A stretch of 64,000 nt of DNA from Theodoxus fluviatilis (taxonomy: Eukaryota; Mollusca; Gastropoda; Cycloneritida; Neritidae), in contig JAWQFJ010028243.1 of NCBI GenBank assembly GCA_034096865.1, forward strand, positions 1-64,000, written 5' to 3'. Positions 10,378 through 22,537 of the stretch are shown piece after piece. A program made the position numbers and the translations under genes. The notes under the pieces were generated by a model that saw nothing but the letters and a program-made list of their open reading frames with translations, made no database searches and was not told where the DNA came from. Within the stretch, counting starts at the first letter, position 1; every line of letters begins with the position of its first letter.

Positions 10378-11925
10378 CTGTGGTTGTAACCCTATGTCCT
10401 TACTGTGGTTGTAACCCTGTGTCCTTACTGTGGTTGTAACCTTGTGTTCTTACTGTGGTTGTAACCCTGTGTTCTTACTGTGGTTGTAACCCTGTGTTCT
10501 TCCTGTGGTTGTAACCCTGTGTCCTTACTGTGGTTGTAACCCTGTGTCCTTACTGTGGTTGTAACCCTGTGTCCTTACTGTGGTTGTAACCCTGTGTCCT
10601 TACTGTGGTTGTAACCCTGTGTCCTTACTGTGGTTGTAACCCTGTGTCATTACTGTGGTTGTAACCCTGTGTCGTTACTGTGGTTGTAACCCTGTGTCAT
10701 TACTGTGGTTGTAACCCTGTGTCCTTACTGTGATTGTAACCCTGTGTCATTACTGTGGTTGTAACCCTGTGTCCTTACTGTGGTTGTAACCCTGTGTCCT
10801 TACTGTGATTGTAACCCTGTGTCCTTACTGTGGTTGTAACCCTGTGTCGTTACTGTGGTTGTAACCCTGTGCCATTACTGTGGTTGTAACCCTGTGTCCT
10901 TACTGTGGTTGTAACCCTGTGTCGTTACTGTGGTTGTAACCCTGTGTCCTTACTGTGGTTGTAACCCTGTGTCGTTACTGTGGTTGTAACCCTGTGTCCT
11001 TACTGTGGTTGTAACCCTGTGTCCTTACTGTGGTTGTAACCCTGTGTCCTTACTGTGGTTGTAACCCTGTGTCCTTACTGTGGTTGTAACCCTGTGTCCT
11101 TACTGTGGTTGTAACCCTGTGTCGTTACTGTGGTTGTAACCCTGTGTCATTACTGTGGTTGTAACCCTGTGTCCTTACTGTGGTTATAACCCTGTGTCCT
11201 TACTGTGGTTGTAACCCTGTGTCGTTACTGTGGTTGTAACCCTGTGTCATTACTGTGGTTGTAACCCTGTGTTCTTACTGTGGTTGTAACCCTGTGTCAT
11301 CACTGTGGTTGTAACCCTGTGTCATTACTGTGGTTGTAACCATGTGTCGTTACTGTGGTTGTAACCCTGTGTCATTACTGTGGTTGTAACCCTGTGTCGT
11401 TACTGTGGTTGTAACCCTGTGTCATTACTGTGGTTGTAACCCTGTGTCCTTACTGTGATTGTAACCCTGTGTCCTTACTGTGGTTGTAACCCTGTGTCCT
11501 TACTGTGGTTGTAACCCTGTGTTCTTACTGTGATTGTAACCCTGTGTCCTTACTGTGGTTGTAACCCTGTGTCGTTACTGTGGTTGTAACCCTGTGCCAT
11601 TACTGTGGTTGTAACCCTGTGTCCTTACTGTGGTTGTAACCCTGTGTCGTTACTGTGGTTGTAACCCTGTGTCCTTACTGTGGTTGTAACCCTGTGTCGT
11701 TACTGTGGTTGTAACCCTGTCTCCTTACTGTGGTTGTAACCCTGTGTCCTTACTGTGGTTGTAACCCTGTGTCAATACTGTGGTTGTAACCCTGTGTCCT
11801 TACTGTGGTTGTAACCCTGTGTCATTACTGTGGTTGTAACCCTGTGTCCTTACTGTGGTTGTAACCCTGTGTCATTACTGTGGTTGTAATCCTGTGTCAT
11901 TACTGTGGTTGTAACCCTGTGTGCG
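10378..11925. repeat. 25-bp minisatellite, about 62 copies, with higher-order structure
   Basis: The unit contains TTACTGTGGTTGTAACCCTG and then TGTCN, a short stretch whose last base is hypervariable (C, A, G or T). Length is strictly 25 bp with almost no indels. The order of variant units is repeated: a run with GTGATT, then CGTT, then the rare GCCATT, then alternating CCTT/CGTT occurs near 10801-11000 and again near 11526-11720. The offset is 725 bp, or 29 units, which indicates a block duplication. No gene overlaps it. Confidence 0.95.
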
Positions 11926-11929
11926 CGGT

Positions 11930-12524
11930 TTTGTCAGGCTAGTATTTCTGAGGTCATCGCATACACAGTCATTTCAAAATCACAGTTCCCCTTCCCCACA
12001 GACTGGTGGCCAAAAGCAGTCTGGTAGTCTACACCAGCGACGACAAGTCTTGCATACTAAAATGGGCTGAGAGATTCAAATTCGTTTGCTCAGTCGGTTG
12101 GTCAGTCTCACTTCCAAGTTACCGTGATTGCTTAGCTGACCATTCTGAAATCAGCGTGGACATCGTGTATTTTTCCTTTCTCAAATCGATCCTGCTGTTG
12201 TGCTTGTACTCTTTTTCATCAAGTCGTTTGGAGAAACCTTAGGCCTAAATGTTGTCGAACATTAAATGATGGCATGCCATATATCTGTTACAGCAAAACT
12301 CTATTTCCGTCTTCCTTGCTTCCTTTGATAGTAATAAAGCCATCAGTCACAATCAATTAGAGCTTTTTTGTGCATCAGTGAAATTGGATTCTTTTTACTT
12401 TGTCCGAATTTTACACATCTTTCTATTCAGCTGGCAACGGATCATCTTGAGCCGCGGTGGTCGGAGAGTTTGCTTCTGTCATTGCGAGTCTACAGTGGAC
12501 GACCTTGTCTTCCACTGAGCTGAA
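11930..12524. other. Region downstream of the protease-like exon
   Basis: About 600 bp between the 25-bp minisatellite and the stop codon at 12525-12527. It should contain the 3' UTR of the minus-strand protease-like gene. No canonical AATAAA or ATTAAA was found on the minus strand here. A 78-codon plus-strand frame (12006-12242) is unrecognised. Confidence 0.4.
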
Positions 12525-15517
12525 TTACCACATGCACTTCACGCCTTGTGTTCTCAGGCTTTGATCCACACTCGACGAAGCAAGGCTGGGGTCGACGTCA
12601 GGGACAGGGGAAGGCAATTCACGTTCAGCACGTGCTGGGACTCCTGGGTCTCCCCTTCCTCGCTCCAGGCGGCTCTCCAGACGCAGCAGAGTGGAGACAG
12701 CGTTGTTGCGGAACAGCTCGCACTGCCTGCACAGCTGGGCGTATAACGGCAGGGTTCCCACCATGAGCTCCCCAAAGTCCGCGTCACTCGAGCCCGCCAT
12801 CCGCGTAAACTCCTCCGTTACGGCGGACGAGTGCAGAAACCAGAGTGCAGCGTCGCTCTTCATCCAGTACTGCAGGAGTCTCTCCACGGGGTCCTGCTCC
12901 TCGCCCTCGTGTACTTCATCCACAGTCGCCGAGTTCCCCGCGGAAGGACCAGGGGTTTCTCTCGAGGAAGCGCTGGGTACCACATCCGGCACATCGTCAG
13001 ATGTTGAGCTGTGAGGGTCGAACTCGCCGAGTTGTGGATCTTGTGGGGTTTGGGTTGGTGGTGGTGACGTGGTCTCGCGCTCAGCTTTCTTCAGCAGCAT
13101 CTTGACGCGAAAGATGGCGTCGTTAATTTGTCCTTGCGAAGGACGACCGCAATCGCAGCGCGACTTTTTCAGAAAAGTGGCGTTGTTGTGCCTCCAGGTG
13201 TGGTTCATCAAGTGCAACCAATGGTCTTCGGCAACCAGCAGAGGAATTATGGGCGAGATCTCTTTCATGCCGTTCAGTCCGTCTTCAGTGAGGGAGAAAA
13301 TGGGGTGGGAGTGGTGGTAGTTGAACAGTGTGACGGCACCCACGGTGTGCTGTAACGAATCCAGGAAAGAGCTGACCAAAGCCAGGAAATCTTCGTCCGT
13401 TTCCTCCAGGGGTTTCATCGTTCCAGGTGCATCGTTGCTCTCGAACTCTTCTGGGATTTCAAGACGCATTTCCCTCAGCTCAGACGTCGTGTTCTTTCTC
13501 CATCTTCTCTTCAGAATGCTCAATGCATGCACGAGTCTCAAGATGGCGTCCGTTTCGTCCCAGATTTCCGTCACGCTCTTTGTCATTTTCCTGACGGTGG
13601 TCAATACCAACAGTAGGATGCAGGAAGTTGGTTCTTTTTGGATGACGTCAGCATGTGAGTCAGGCAAGGGCCAGGGCCATGTGAGAGGGGCATCACGGGG
13701 TCTGGAGATGGAGGGAGGCAGCAGTTGGGGATAGGGGCAAGGGGACCTTCCCTGTGCCCTCAGCCAATGCCACACGGCCTGACAGGGGCAAGGGAGACAG
13801 TCTTCGATCAAGTCAAAACTTTCAAGCACGTCCTTGAGGCTTCCATCCCTTTCCTCATGTTGGCCACAGTTTCCCTCTTCTTGAGAATGCCGCGAGACTA
13901 GCTCCTCCTGCAAATCTGCGATGGCTGATCGAACCTCTTCCTGGGAGCATGGCCACTCCAGGATGATAGGGCTGTTTCCATCTAAAATGCAGGAAGAGAC
14001 GGCACATATCCAATTGAAGATGCTCAACTTTATGACCAGGCGTGCGCTGGTACCCAAAGCAGGGTGTTGCTTGTCATCTCTCGTTTCATGGTGACTGGCC
14101 CGTGCTTGGGATGACGAATCAGAAAGGCTGTGGTCATCAGATTCGCCTTGTGGGCTCTGCGTGCCTTCGGACTTAGTTGAAGTTGCGTTGGGTCCTGCCT
14201 CTGTGATTTCTCTGAGTACCGTGTCCCTTATTTCCTCCATGATGACCTTTCCCAGTTGTGTTCCTGTCGCAGTGGCCTCGTCCGTATCAGAACCGAAAAA
14301 CATGAGTTTAGCTGCCTGTTGAAAGTCCGTGAGCACTTCAAATAGCGATCCCAAAGACAGGGCTTCAGAATGTTCCTCCTTTGTGGCCATTCTAAGAATC
14401 GCGTCCTGGATCAAGGGAGCAAGCGCGCGGACGCACCTGGTGGCGTAGTGGCAAAGGACGGGCTCGCTGCCGGTCCAATCTACGTTGAACAGTTTCATGT
14501 TGTTCACCTGCAGACGGGCCACTTTTCTCATCGGTGCCTCAGTAGCCTCCGGGTCTTCCCTCAGTCTGGCCACGTGGTACCAGATGCTGGTAGAAGGCAC
14601 AGGCAAGCGTTCAGTAGAGAAGAGGAGCAGTGGTGCCCCACTGGAGCCAGGCTCTGAAGGAGCTGTGTGAATTAGGCACCTGCCTTCCCATTGCTTGCTT
14701 GTCGCTGAGGACTGAGCGTTCTCTCGGGCCTCGCAGGAGCTTGCCTCTGTCAGCAGCGTGCCGAAGGAAACCCTCTTGGATTGACCATGTGGATGGGAGA
14801 TGAGGCAAACATAGGTAGGCGAGTTTCCGTCAGTTGAAACAAGGGCCTGCTCCAGACGTCGAGACGTTTGAAATAATTCCTTGTCGGGAATGTGTGCCAT
14901 GGTGAACTTGATTTTGTCCATGCTCTGCGCGCGATCGCTGTGGCGGAGCGATTCTTCCTGCATTTGAAAAACGGCCAGGGTGAAGTCGTCATTGGCGATA
15001 GTTTTAATCGTGCCCATACCCTTGAAGATCCTGACCATGTCTTTCCATGTGTCTCCGCCATCGTAGTTTAGCCAAATTTCACTGTTCTGGGCCTCCTCCG
15101 CGTTAAAGATGACGTGCTTGTTCGTTGACACGACGAGGCTGTTCTCGTTGCGGTAAAAAACGAAGCCTGTTCCACGCGTGCTCTCGCAGTTCTTAAACTG
15201 GTCTCCTTCGGGACGGTCCTTGCTGATCTTCCGGTTGAAGATTCTCACCACTCTCCTGGATGCCTCCTGGATGGCCTTGAGAATTTTCTCACTCCTAATG
15301 GCGACAGGAATGCTGTCAAGGGTGAGGTCGCAGACAGGGACGTAGATGGCGGGGTCTAACACCTTGCCCAGGGGACCACCCTCCACCGTTAGAATTTCAC
15401 AGAAGATGCAGTCGCCCTCTACAGACGGGGACTGGTCACCATGGCAACAGGATGTTGGTGCCTGGCGCCTAGTATCGAAGGCTTCTACGTCTGGGAGCCA
15501 GTCGTCCAACCGTGGAT
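12525..15517 (-). CDS. Trypsin-like serine protease domain protein, large 3'-terminal exon
   Basis: A single open exon of about 997 codons, ending VKCMW-stop. The frame has no ATG at its 5' end. The pyrimidine-rich acceptor TTTTGTTTTCTCTAG abuts 15517 with incoming phase 1, so upstream exon(s) exist and were not found. Numbering from the TTG at 15530, a chymotrypsin-fold domain spans about residues 115-350. RGTGFVFYRNEN comes first, then His139 in STNKHVIF, Asp182 in NDDFTLAVF, CLISHPHG and Ser297 in PGSSGAPLL. All three triad members are in order and the motif spacing resembles Trypsin_2/FAM111-like peptidases. The C-terminal 650 residues are low in recognisable domains, have a Ser/Thr/Glu-rich linker (about 440-490), and are mostly helical in composition. 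It may be a cytosolic or nuclear protease, because no signal peptide is seen in this exon. The clade assignment is tentative. The domain itself is well supported. Confidence 0.8.
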
Positions 15518-15746
15518 CTAGAGAAAACAAAATGCTGCATTAGACACCTCACAGTGGAACGAGGCCTGAGTACTCTTTGAACGTAGGTCAGATTTGTACA
15601 GGCAACAGATTCCTCGTTTTCACCCACAGCACCAATGTGTAAGAGAAGTCTGGTCACAGAAGAGTAAATTTAACACCCACCAAGCATGTTGTGATCGAAA
15701 CCTCATATGGGTAAAAGCACATGTTCCCATAGTTGTTTGTTCTGGT

Positions 15747-15850
15747 GTGCGTGCGTGCGTGCGTGCAAGTGCTTGCGTGCGTGCAAGTGCTTGTTTGCGT
15801 GCGTGCGTGCAAGTGCTTGCATGCGTGCAAGTGCTTTTTTGCGTGCGTGC
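15747..15850. repeat. GTGC/GCAAGTGCTT short tandem repeat
   Basis: Alternating GTGCGTGC and GCAAGTGCTTGC units, about 100 bp, just upstream of the protease-like exon on its strand. Confidence 0.85.
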
Positions 15851-16349
15851 TTGCTGAGTGCGCGCACACAAAAATACTGTGTTCCAATATATATGTATGT
15901 TCATCTCTTTATAGACGTATCCTAGTCACTTTCAAATCAGAGATTAAATGGTTGTGTTCCTCGGTCTACTTGCACTCAAGAAATGATCATTCAATGTTTT
16001 CATTGTGCATACAAAACATATTTCATTTGACACAATACTTTTTCATATATCGACAGCGGATCCCAAACAGCTCGGGAGAAGTAGTCTCGCGTGGCGGCCA
16101 TTTCTAGAAATATTCCTAAAATGCTCAAAGTTAAACGCTTTTGTAGCCTAATTGACACAAAAGCACTGAGGACTCACATACATCGTGGTGTGTTGATTAG
16201 GAATCTGTCATTAGGGGTGTGTGCACATTTGGCGAAAATTGATGGCAAATTATGTAACAAACCAATTTGCACAATTACCCACGTCAGGTTCCTGCTGCAC
16301 TAAAACGATTTTTTTCTTGATTCAAGCTTACGTAACATACATATTAACA

Positions 16350-16392
16350 GAGTGGTGGTGGGTGGGTGGTGGTGGGTGGTGGGTGGTTGGAG
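16350..16392. repeat. GGT/GGTG-rich tract
   Basis: A degenerate GGTGGGT run about 40 bp long. Nothing coding. Confidence 0.75.
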
Positions 16393-16479
16393 ATGCAGTA
16401 AAGGGAGGGATAAGAGGGAAAGGAGGAAGGGGGTGTAAAGAGAAGAGTCTTTTCCATTGACACCCCGGTCTTTACAGAG

Positions 16480-18215
16480 GAAGGAGGGGCTACCATCTTT
16501 TCAAATGTATATGCAATGTATCGTTGAGAAACGCTATTCTTTTTTCTATATATTCTGTGGCCTGTAGGACTTTTCTAAAAGCATCTACATTAACTTTGTA
16601 GTCGAAACATGTAGCATTTAAAATGTATTGTTTGGCAGTTAATATCATAAGATTTCCAACTTCGTTAGGCATAGAATCTATTTTTTTATACCGATTTTCT
16701 GTTGGTATTGATCAACAGAGTGTGACGTTGTTGATATAATTGCAAATGAGCCTAGAAGGACTGAATCACTTCCCATTTCCAAAACAAATGTTCGAACGTT
16801 TCTGGATTGCACAAACAAAATCCACAAAAAGATGTTGATACTTTTTTATCCTGGGAAGAAAGATGATGGTTGAAATAATATGATGTAAAAACTTAAACTG
16901 GATTTTTTATATCTAGCATTTTGATATAAATGTATATGCATGCTCCCATCAATCCCAATCTATGTCATCGTCATCGACTGATCTTTTCCATCTTTCTTGT
17001 GATTCTATGCATTTAACATTGTTTTCTTTGAGAGCGATTTGATAAAAGAAGTGTGTACATTTGCACCTCTTAGCAATTTGTTTAATTATATGTTCCACCT
17101 CGTTTACCATTCCTTATTTGCAATCATTTTCTTCCATACTGAGGAAATGGCTTGCTTTTCCGGTTGATATATGAAACAGTCTTCTATGTCAAGACTATGC
17201 CTTTCCTTGAGTTCGTTAATAGGGGTTATTCCATTTTCTTTGATAACGTGTTTAATATGTACTATTCCTCTATTTGCCCATTTTTGACATTCGATTGGGT
17301 CATTACTTTGTTTTACTTGTGAATTGTACCAGATTGACTGTTCAAGGATATTGTCACATGGATTTTGTATTCAGCGCAGCTTTGCTCCAGTGTTTTAACA
17401 CATCATATACAAAGTTATTTTTAATATATATTTCTTTAAATGATCTTCCGTAAGCACTGAATCAAAATAGTTGCCACCCCTAATCTGTTTCAAATAGTGC
17501 CTATAGCTGATTTTCCAATCCCCTTTATCGTTATCATTTATGTACCGTCTAATCCAGTTTGCTGTCATTGCAGTAACAAAACTTTGTAGATCAAACATCT
17601 TAAGACCCACATTCTCTGTATTCTGATTGATTACTATCATGTAATTTTGTCGGGTTTATTATTCCATGAGAAAGAAAAATGATCTTTATTGATTGCTTTC
17701 AAAGTATTTTCATGTGGGTCTGGGAGAGTTGTTAGAGAGTATATAATCACTGAGAGGGCTAACACTTCCATTACAATTATCTTTCCTATAAGTGCTAAAT
17801 GTTGCCCTTTCATCTTTGTAATGAGTTCATTTCTTTAATTATATATTCAATGTTAGACTAAATCAATTTTCTTTCATCATTCATAAAATTTATACCCAGA
17901 GTTTTGACCCCCTCAGAGGTCCATGTACAGTTCTTTTCTAAATAGAATTCAATGGCGGCATTTTTCAGTGACCCTATTCTGAGTATTGCATTCTATTTAT
18001 AGTTTACTTTCAGGCCTGATACTCAGCCAAAGCACGTGTAACGTCTCTTTCTGTTCCATCTAGGAAAACCGTCACATCATCAGCGTAAGCTGTTAACTTC
18101 ACTACAGAGTCAGCCTGTCCCTGGGATTGTGTTTTCCTAATGATCGAAAAAGGCTTATTGCTGCCTTGTGCTAAATCGAAATTATTTACATCAATTGAAT
18201 GAATATTGCACCATT
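16480..18215 (-). mobile_element. L1/Tx1-like LINE remnant, ORF2 C-terminal half
   Basis: The minus strand shows L1-type polymerase landmarks in order, with many stops. AYADDVTVFLDG (RT catalytic YADD) lies near 18.09 kb. EGVKTLGINF lies near 17.91 kb, and GKIIVMEVLALSVIIYSLTT near 17.75 kb. The thumb/C-terminal block VGLKMFDLQSFV...WIRRYI follows at 17.62-17.54 kb. The Cys/His motif CGFCLCNPETFEHLFW lies near 16.8 kb, and the final block NLMILTAKQYI at 16.65 kb. The 5' end is lost near 18.2 kb, upstream of YADD. The order and spacing fit the end of an L1-clade ORF2. It is dead. Confidence 0.8.
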
Positions 18216-18668
18216 GAAATCAGATGTCTTAATTTATAGAAGACATCAAATTTGTCTCATATTTAGCAATTTAGACAGGACGCAAGGACGACAGGAGGGA
18301 ACTGTGCGAGGTCACATGTTAAGTCCAGTAAACAGACGATGGAGAAGGCCGCTCTGCGACTCTCCCGGACTGATAAGCTATACAGTAAGCTGGTCTTACA
18401 ACATATACAACATACATGCATCTGAGACGCAGGTTACATGATAGAGAGAAGAGAGAGAGGAAAGGTTTCGCACTCTTCTACATCTCTCCTCGCTTTTTCT
18501 TGTACAGGTCCTCAATGTACAGAATCAGTGAATGCCGAACCAATGTTAAATGATGATATCAACGTAGATCGGTTCTACCCTTCCAGCGACTTAAACATGC
18601 TACCTTCTTACACTAGCAATAATGAATACCGTTACAATTCAACCAGCAAAGCATATTAGAGTAAACAC

Positions 18669-18681
18669 GCGCGCGCGCACG

Positions 18682-18733
<52 letters not shown>
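18669..18733. repeat. (CG)n-(CA)n microsatellite
   Basis: A short CG/CACG start followed by a pure CA tract. Confidence 0.95.
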
Positions 18734-18736
<3 letters not shown>

Positions 18737-19337
18737 CTATTCTTCATTGCAGGTTAAATGGTACTGGGGAACCGAAAAAGGGATGAGAAATCATAATAAT
18801 GTTATAGGAAATACCCATTCCTTTTCACAGAGATACCTTCAAATGGAATCCAATTTAATTATCTACTCTTTGCACGTGAAAAATACCAAACTTTCCGTAT
18901 GTCACTCTGACGGACACCATTTAATATAACAGCGAAGTAAACCATCATGCTTTTTTTTTACAAGTCTCACTGCAAATGTATTAACGAGGTGCACCGATTA
19001 ATGCTGCATTTAGATCTGCGCGTTTTTGCTGGCACCATTGTTACAATGTTGAGTAAGGAGAGAGGAGGAATGGCAATTTTATTCACTTTACCCCTCCCCC
19101 AACCTCTCCCAGCCCCATCTCCCTCTTCTCTCACACACAAACTCATACAATACGCGCGTTCGCGGTTGCACACAAGATTTTACCCTCTGGGACTCACGCA
19201 CTAACATAGGCCTACTCTCACGTATTCACTAACACCTGACCACACCCACGTACCTGTACATGTATCCTCTCGCACACAGCCATTACCCGTACACCCAGCT
19301 TACATACATATTCACGCCGCTGCGCGCACACGGGCAT

Positions 19338-19468
19338 ACACAACACACACACACACACACACACAGACACGCACACGCATACACATAACACACACACACA
19401 CACACAGACACGCACACGCATACACACAACACACACACACACACACACACACACACCACACACACACA
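19338..19468. repeat. Interrupted (CA)n with ACGCACACGCAT units
   Basis: Three CA blocks are separated by a repeated interruption (GACACGCACACGCATACACA), so the interruption itself was duplicated, with a period of about 50 bp. Confidence 0.9.
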
Positions 19469-19582
19469 CCTGTCTTTCATTTTCAAATACGTTAGCTGGG
19501 AACTAAAGAAAATATCATCGTGGGCACTATAGCAAAAAAGAAAAGCCGCACTGATACAATAATCATCACACAATCACACAAT

Positions 19583-19588
19583 CACACG

Positions 19589-19668
<80 letters not shown>
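19583..19668. repeat. (CA)n microsatellite
   Basis: A pure CA tract of about 80 bp, preceded by the short ACAATCACAC duplication. Confidence 0.95.
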
Positions 19669-20439
19669 ATCTATCGCCTTGCATGTGCTCGCTAAAGAAC
19701 TCGGTACATGGCCATGGCTAGTAAAGTGTGCGCAGCGATAAGCGGTCCGCTGTTTCTACTTGATACCTGGTGTACTGTCATGCGGTCCGCTATATTTCAC
19801 ATTCAGTGTCAATTATCATGTAACTACCCTAGTTAGAATTGATATGAACCCCTAAGACACTCAAGTATCCTGAGACATTTCGTTAGTTCCTACCACTACG
19901 ATAAGGCTTCAGCAGGCTGAGTACCTCAAACTTGAAGCGATAACTATAGCACAGTTACGTGGCGGGACATCTGCCAGGTGATATTCACGTACCATTTTCA
20001 CCGTTTATCAGTCATGCAAGACCATGAAGTAAGCACCATAAAGAATCAGAGTTTGATTTTTTAAAAGTTAAAAATAATAATAATGGTAAGACTTCCGCAA
20101 CCAGGAGCCACTCTGCCCACTAAAAAGCGCAGACCCTGTGTCCGTACGACGTTGTCCTACTTCTGCAACTTCAACCCAGCAATGGAGTTACGCTTATGAT
20201 AGGGATGTTTAAAATAGAAAACGACGTTTCTGACATCTGCATACTTTGCCCGAATGATATTATAAAAGTGTAATTCACCCGTCCCATATTTACATCATGA
20301 CTCACACATGGCGCCTGGCTGTGGATTTTTTTTCCTATCAGTATCAGACACTTGATACAGTCAATCTATAGAAGCATGGCAGAAGGCAATACTTTGAGCC
20401 ATGACCGAAGTCGACAAGAGGCATTACAGTATCTGCACT

Positions 20440-21350
20440 TACTCACTGTCGCCTTCCCGGAGGTACGACCGTTGTCCTTATCTAGCGGTCGGCCCGACTG
20501 AGGAAGTAGTCCACGTCAGATGCACTCATCAGGTTAAACAGTTTTTTATCCTCCTTGGTCGCCGTCATCACTTTGCAGCTGATTGTCCACACAGCCTTGA
20601 TTTTGTGGTCGGCACGGATGTCTATCTGATAAGGCAAAAATTTATCTACGTCAGGTCCTCAGAAACGAAGACGAGGCTTTTTTTTCTCCTCCCGTAGAGT
20701 CTTCTTCTATCTCAAAATCTTCACTTTGTCGTTTCGTCTTACTAGTCGGCAGATGATGGTTCAGCTTTCACCCTCCCTTAGTTTTCCAATCCTGTGGGCG
20801 ATAGAGATATCCACCGTCTCTTCAATTCCCAATTCTTCCTGGATGAATTTCTGGACTGCCTCTGCACACTCCTTCGCACTCTTTTTCTATGGAAGGCCGA
20901 CGATGCGGGTGTTTTCGCGCCTTTGGTAGGCCCTACTGCTCATAGTCGTTCTGTTGGGCTTCTAGCGCTGTGATTCTTTTCGACAGAGTTGTTATCCGGA
21001 AGTCCTTTGCCTTTCATTCGTCACGAACTTTCTCCAGGGTGTTTTTTTTTTGGTTGGTCAGCTCGTCAGTTCTTCGTTGGGAGTCATTGATGCGGACTTC
21101 ATATCTTTCGAGCCTTTTTTCGAACATGTTTACTAGACTTTTCCCCCAAGTGGTCGAAACGAGCTGTCAAGTTGTCTCTACGGTCTGTTGCAGCAAGCTT
21201 CGAAACTCCTCGTGACTGGCGAGCGCTGTTGTTGTGGGTCGGCTAGTTCTGCCATCATCATTTGTGAAAATGACGGTGAAGTCGAGCTCCGTCCTAAAGA
21301 GCTTCTACTGACTTTTTCTGGAGGTTGGCGACCACATTCTTCTGGACTGT
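20440..21350 (-). mobile_element. L1/Tx1-like LINE remnant, ORF1 (RNA-binding protein)
   Basis: Read on the minus strand in shifting frames, there is a coiled-coil segment (heptads around RLERYEVRINDSQRRTDEL and LSKRITALEAQQNDYEQ). It is followed by the hallmark arginine-rich GLP block (RKHPHRRPSIEKE, decayed from the usual form). A C-terminal block VFVSEDLT...INFCLIR follows, as in L1-type ORF1p C-terminal domains. Stops and frameshifts are frequent. It lies 5' of the ORF2 remnant at 16.5-18.2 kb on the same strand. The 2.2 kb between them is too short and too microsatellite-rich to be a complete ORF2 N-terminus. Confidence 0.6.
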
Positions 21351-21932
21351 AAGTCAGGTTTCTCTATGAGGCCACTTCTTGCGTGCAGCTAGTGACACTT
21401 GGCTTATCAAACTGTGCCGCAGAGTGCTGTTTCCTAGACCGGGGTGGCTGACTGAGAGCAGAGCTCACGCGACGCACGTCTGTCTCGTGCGGCGGCTCAG
21501 GCACGAATCGGTACTAAAAGTAAAACGAATGGCTATGCACAGAAAAGTGCCTTTGCTGCAGGTGGTGGAAGAGGCAAGCCTGGGGCGCGTTTGTCTGGCC
21601 ACAAATCTCGCGATTCTCCCTGAATGGTGGCTAGTCGAGGGCGAGTGAGACGCATCTACAGCTAGAAAAACGGCCAATCATCTCGCAAGGCGGAACAACT
21701 TGGCTGCGTCCTGGCGCCAGAGTCGGTGAAAAAGTTGCCGATGGACGAAATAACTGACGATTCAGATATCACATAAGTTTTTCACTTGATAGAACACACC
21801 ATGATGTCATATCGAATAGCACGGGAACTTTTTCAATGACAAAAAGCAACCCGTGTTCAACTGTAAACATGTTTGTCGAAAATGTGAGGCATCAATTCAT
21901 TTCGATTAATTGAAGGGAAATCATTCATGTAT

Positions 21933-22533
21933 GTGACTCTCCATCGCTAAATGAGTCAGTTGCGCAGTCGAGTCATTTTGCGCAAACCGCCCACAAAGGA
22001 GGTGGGGGTTGTCGACTTCGAGATTTTTTTTTTTTTTTTGCTTTTCTAATCCCTTGTTCATTGTATGAGTAAGTTTCGTATTTGAAATCAACATGTAAGT
22101 ATATGCTTTATGATGTTTTTGGGGTGTGGTGGTAAATCATAAATTACAAGAAAACGTCCGCGAACCGATCGTCAACATCAAGCTTTTTCTCAAAGGTTCG
22201 TAGCCACCACTGCAACAGATCGACGGGGGAATACCATAGGCTGCCAACCAAATCCGAAAACCACTGCTTCATCTCTGTGGCAAATTGCACGAGTCTAGAA
22301 TAAGGGTTGCTAGGGAAAAGGGGGGAATAATGTATGTAAACTTAAAACGCGTTTTTCTCAAAAAGCGTATTTTTAGGGTGTCGATCTTCAAAGTCATGTG
22401 AAACCGTGTAGGGTAGTCATATGTTCATGATTATTGCACCATTGACAAGCTTGTTGTGTGCTCTTTTTGAAAACATACAGATATCAAAATGTTCAAAATG
22501 CAACGAGTGACTCATTTTGTGATGGAGGGTCAC
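21933..22533 (-). mobile_element. TIR element copy A (601 bp), 4-bp target duplication GTAT
   Basis: The left end GTGACTCTCCATCGCTAAAT and right end ATTTTGTGATGGAGGGTCAC are inverted repeats of about 26 bp. GTAT flanks both sides exactly (21929-21932 and 22534-22537). Its reverse complement aligns along its whole length with the copy at 42267-42876, at an estimated 80-90% identity by eye. There is no transposase ORF, so it is non-autonomous. A 4-bp duplication is seen in several DNA transposon superfamilies, so none is named. Confidence 0.85.
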
Positions 22534-22537
22534 GTAT

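Noticed and set aside
10378..11925. CRISPR array (25-bp repeats)
   Set aside because: There are no spacers. Units are head-to-tail with point variants, and the genome is eukaryotic.
15594..16107. Cys/Ala-rich frames near 15.6-16.1 kb as upstream exons of the protease gene
   Set aside because: They translate the GTGC repeat, and none provides a donor with the outgoing phase 1 needed at 15517. A minus-strand ATG at 16101 (MAATRDYFSRAV) also failed the phase test.
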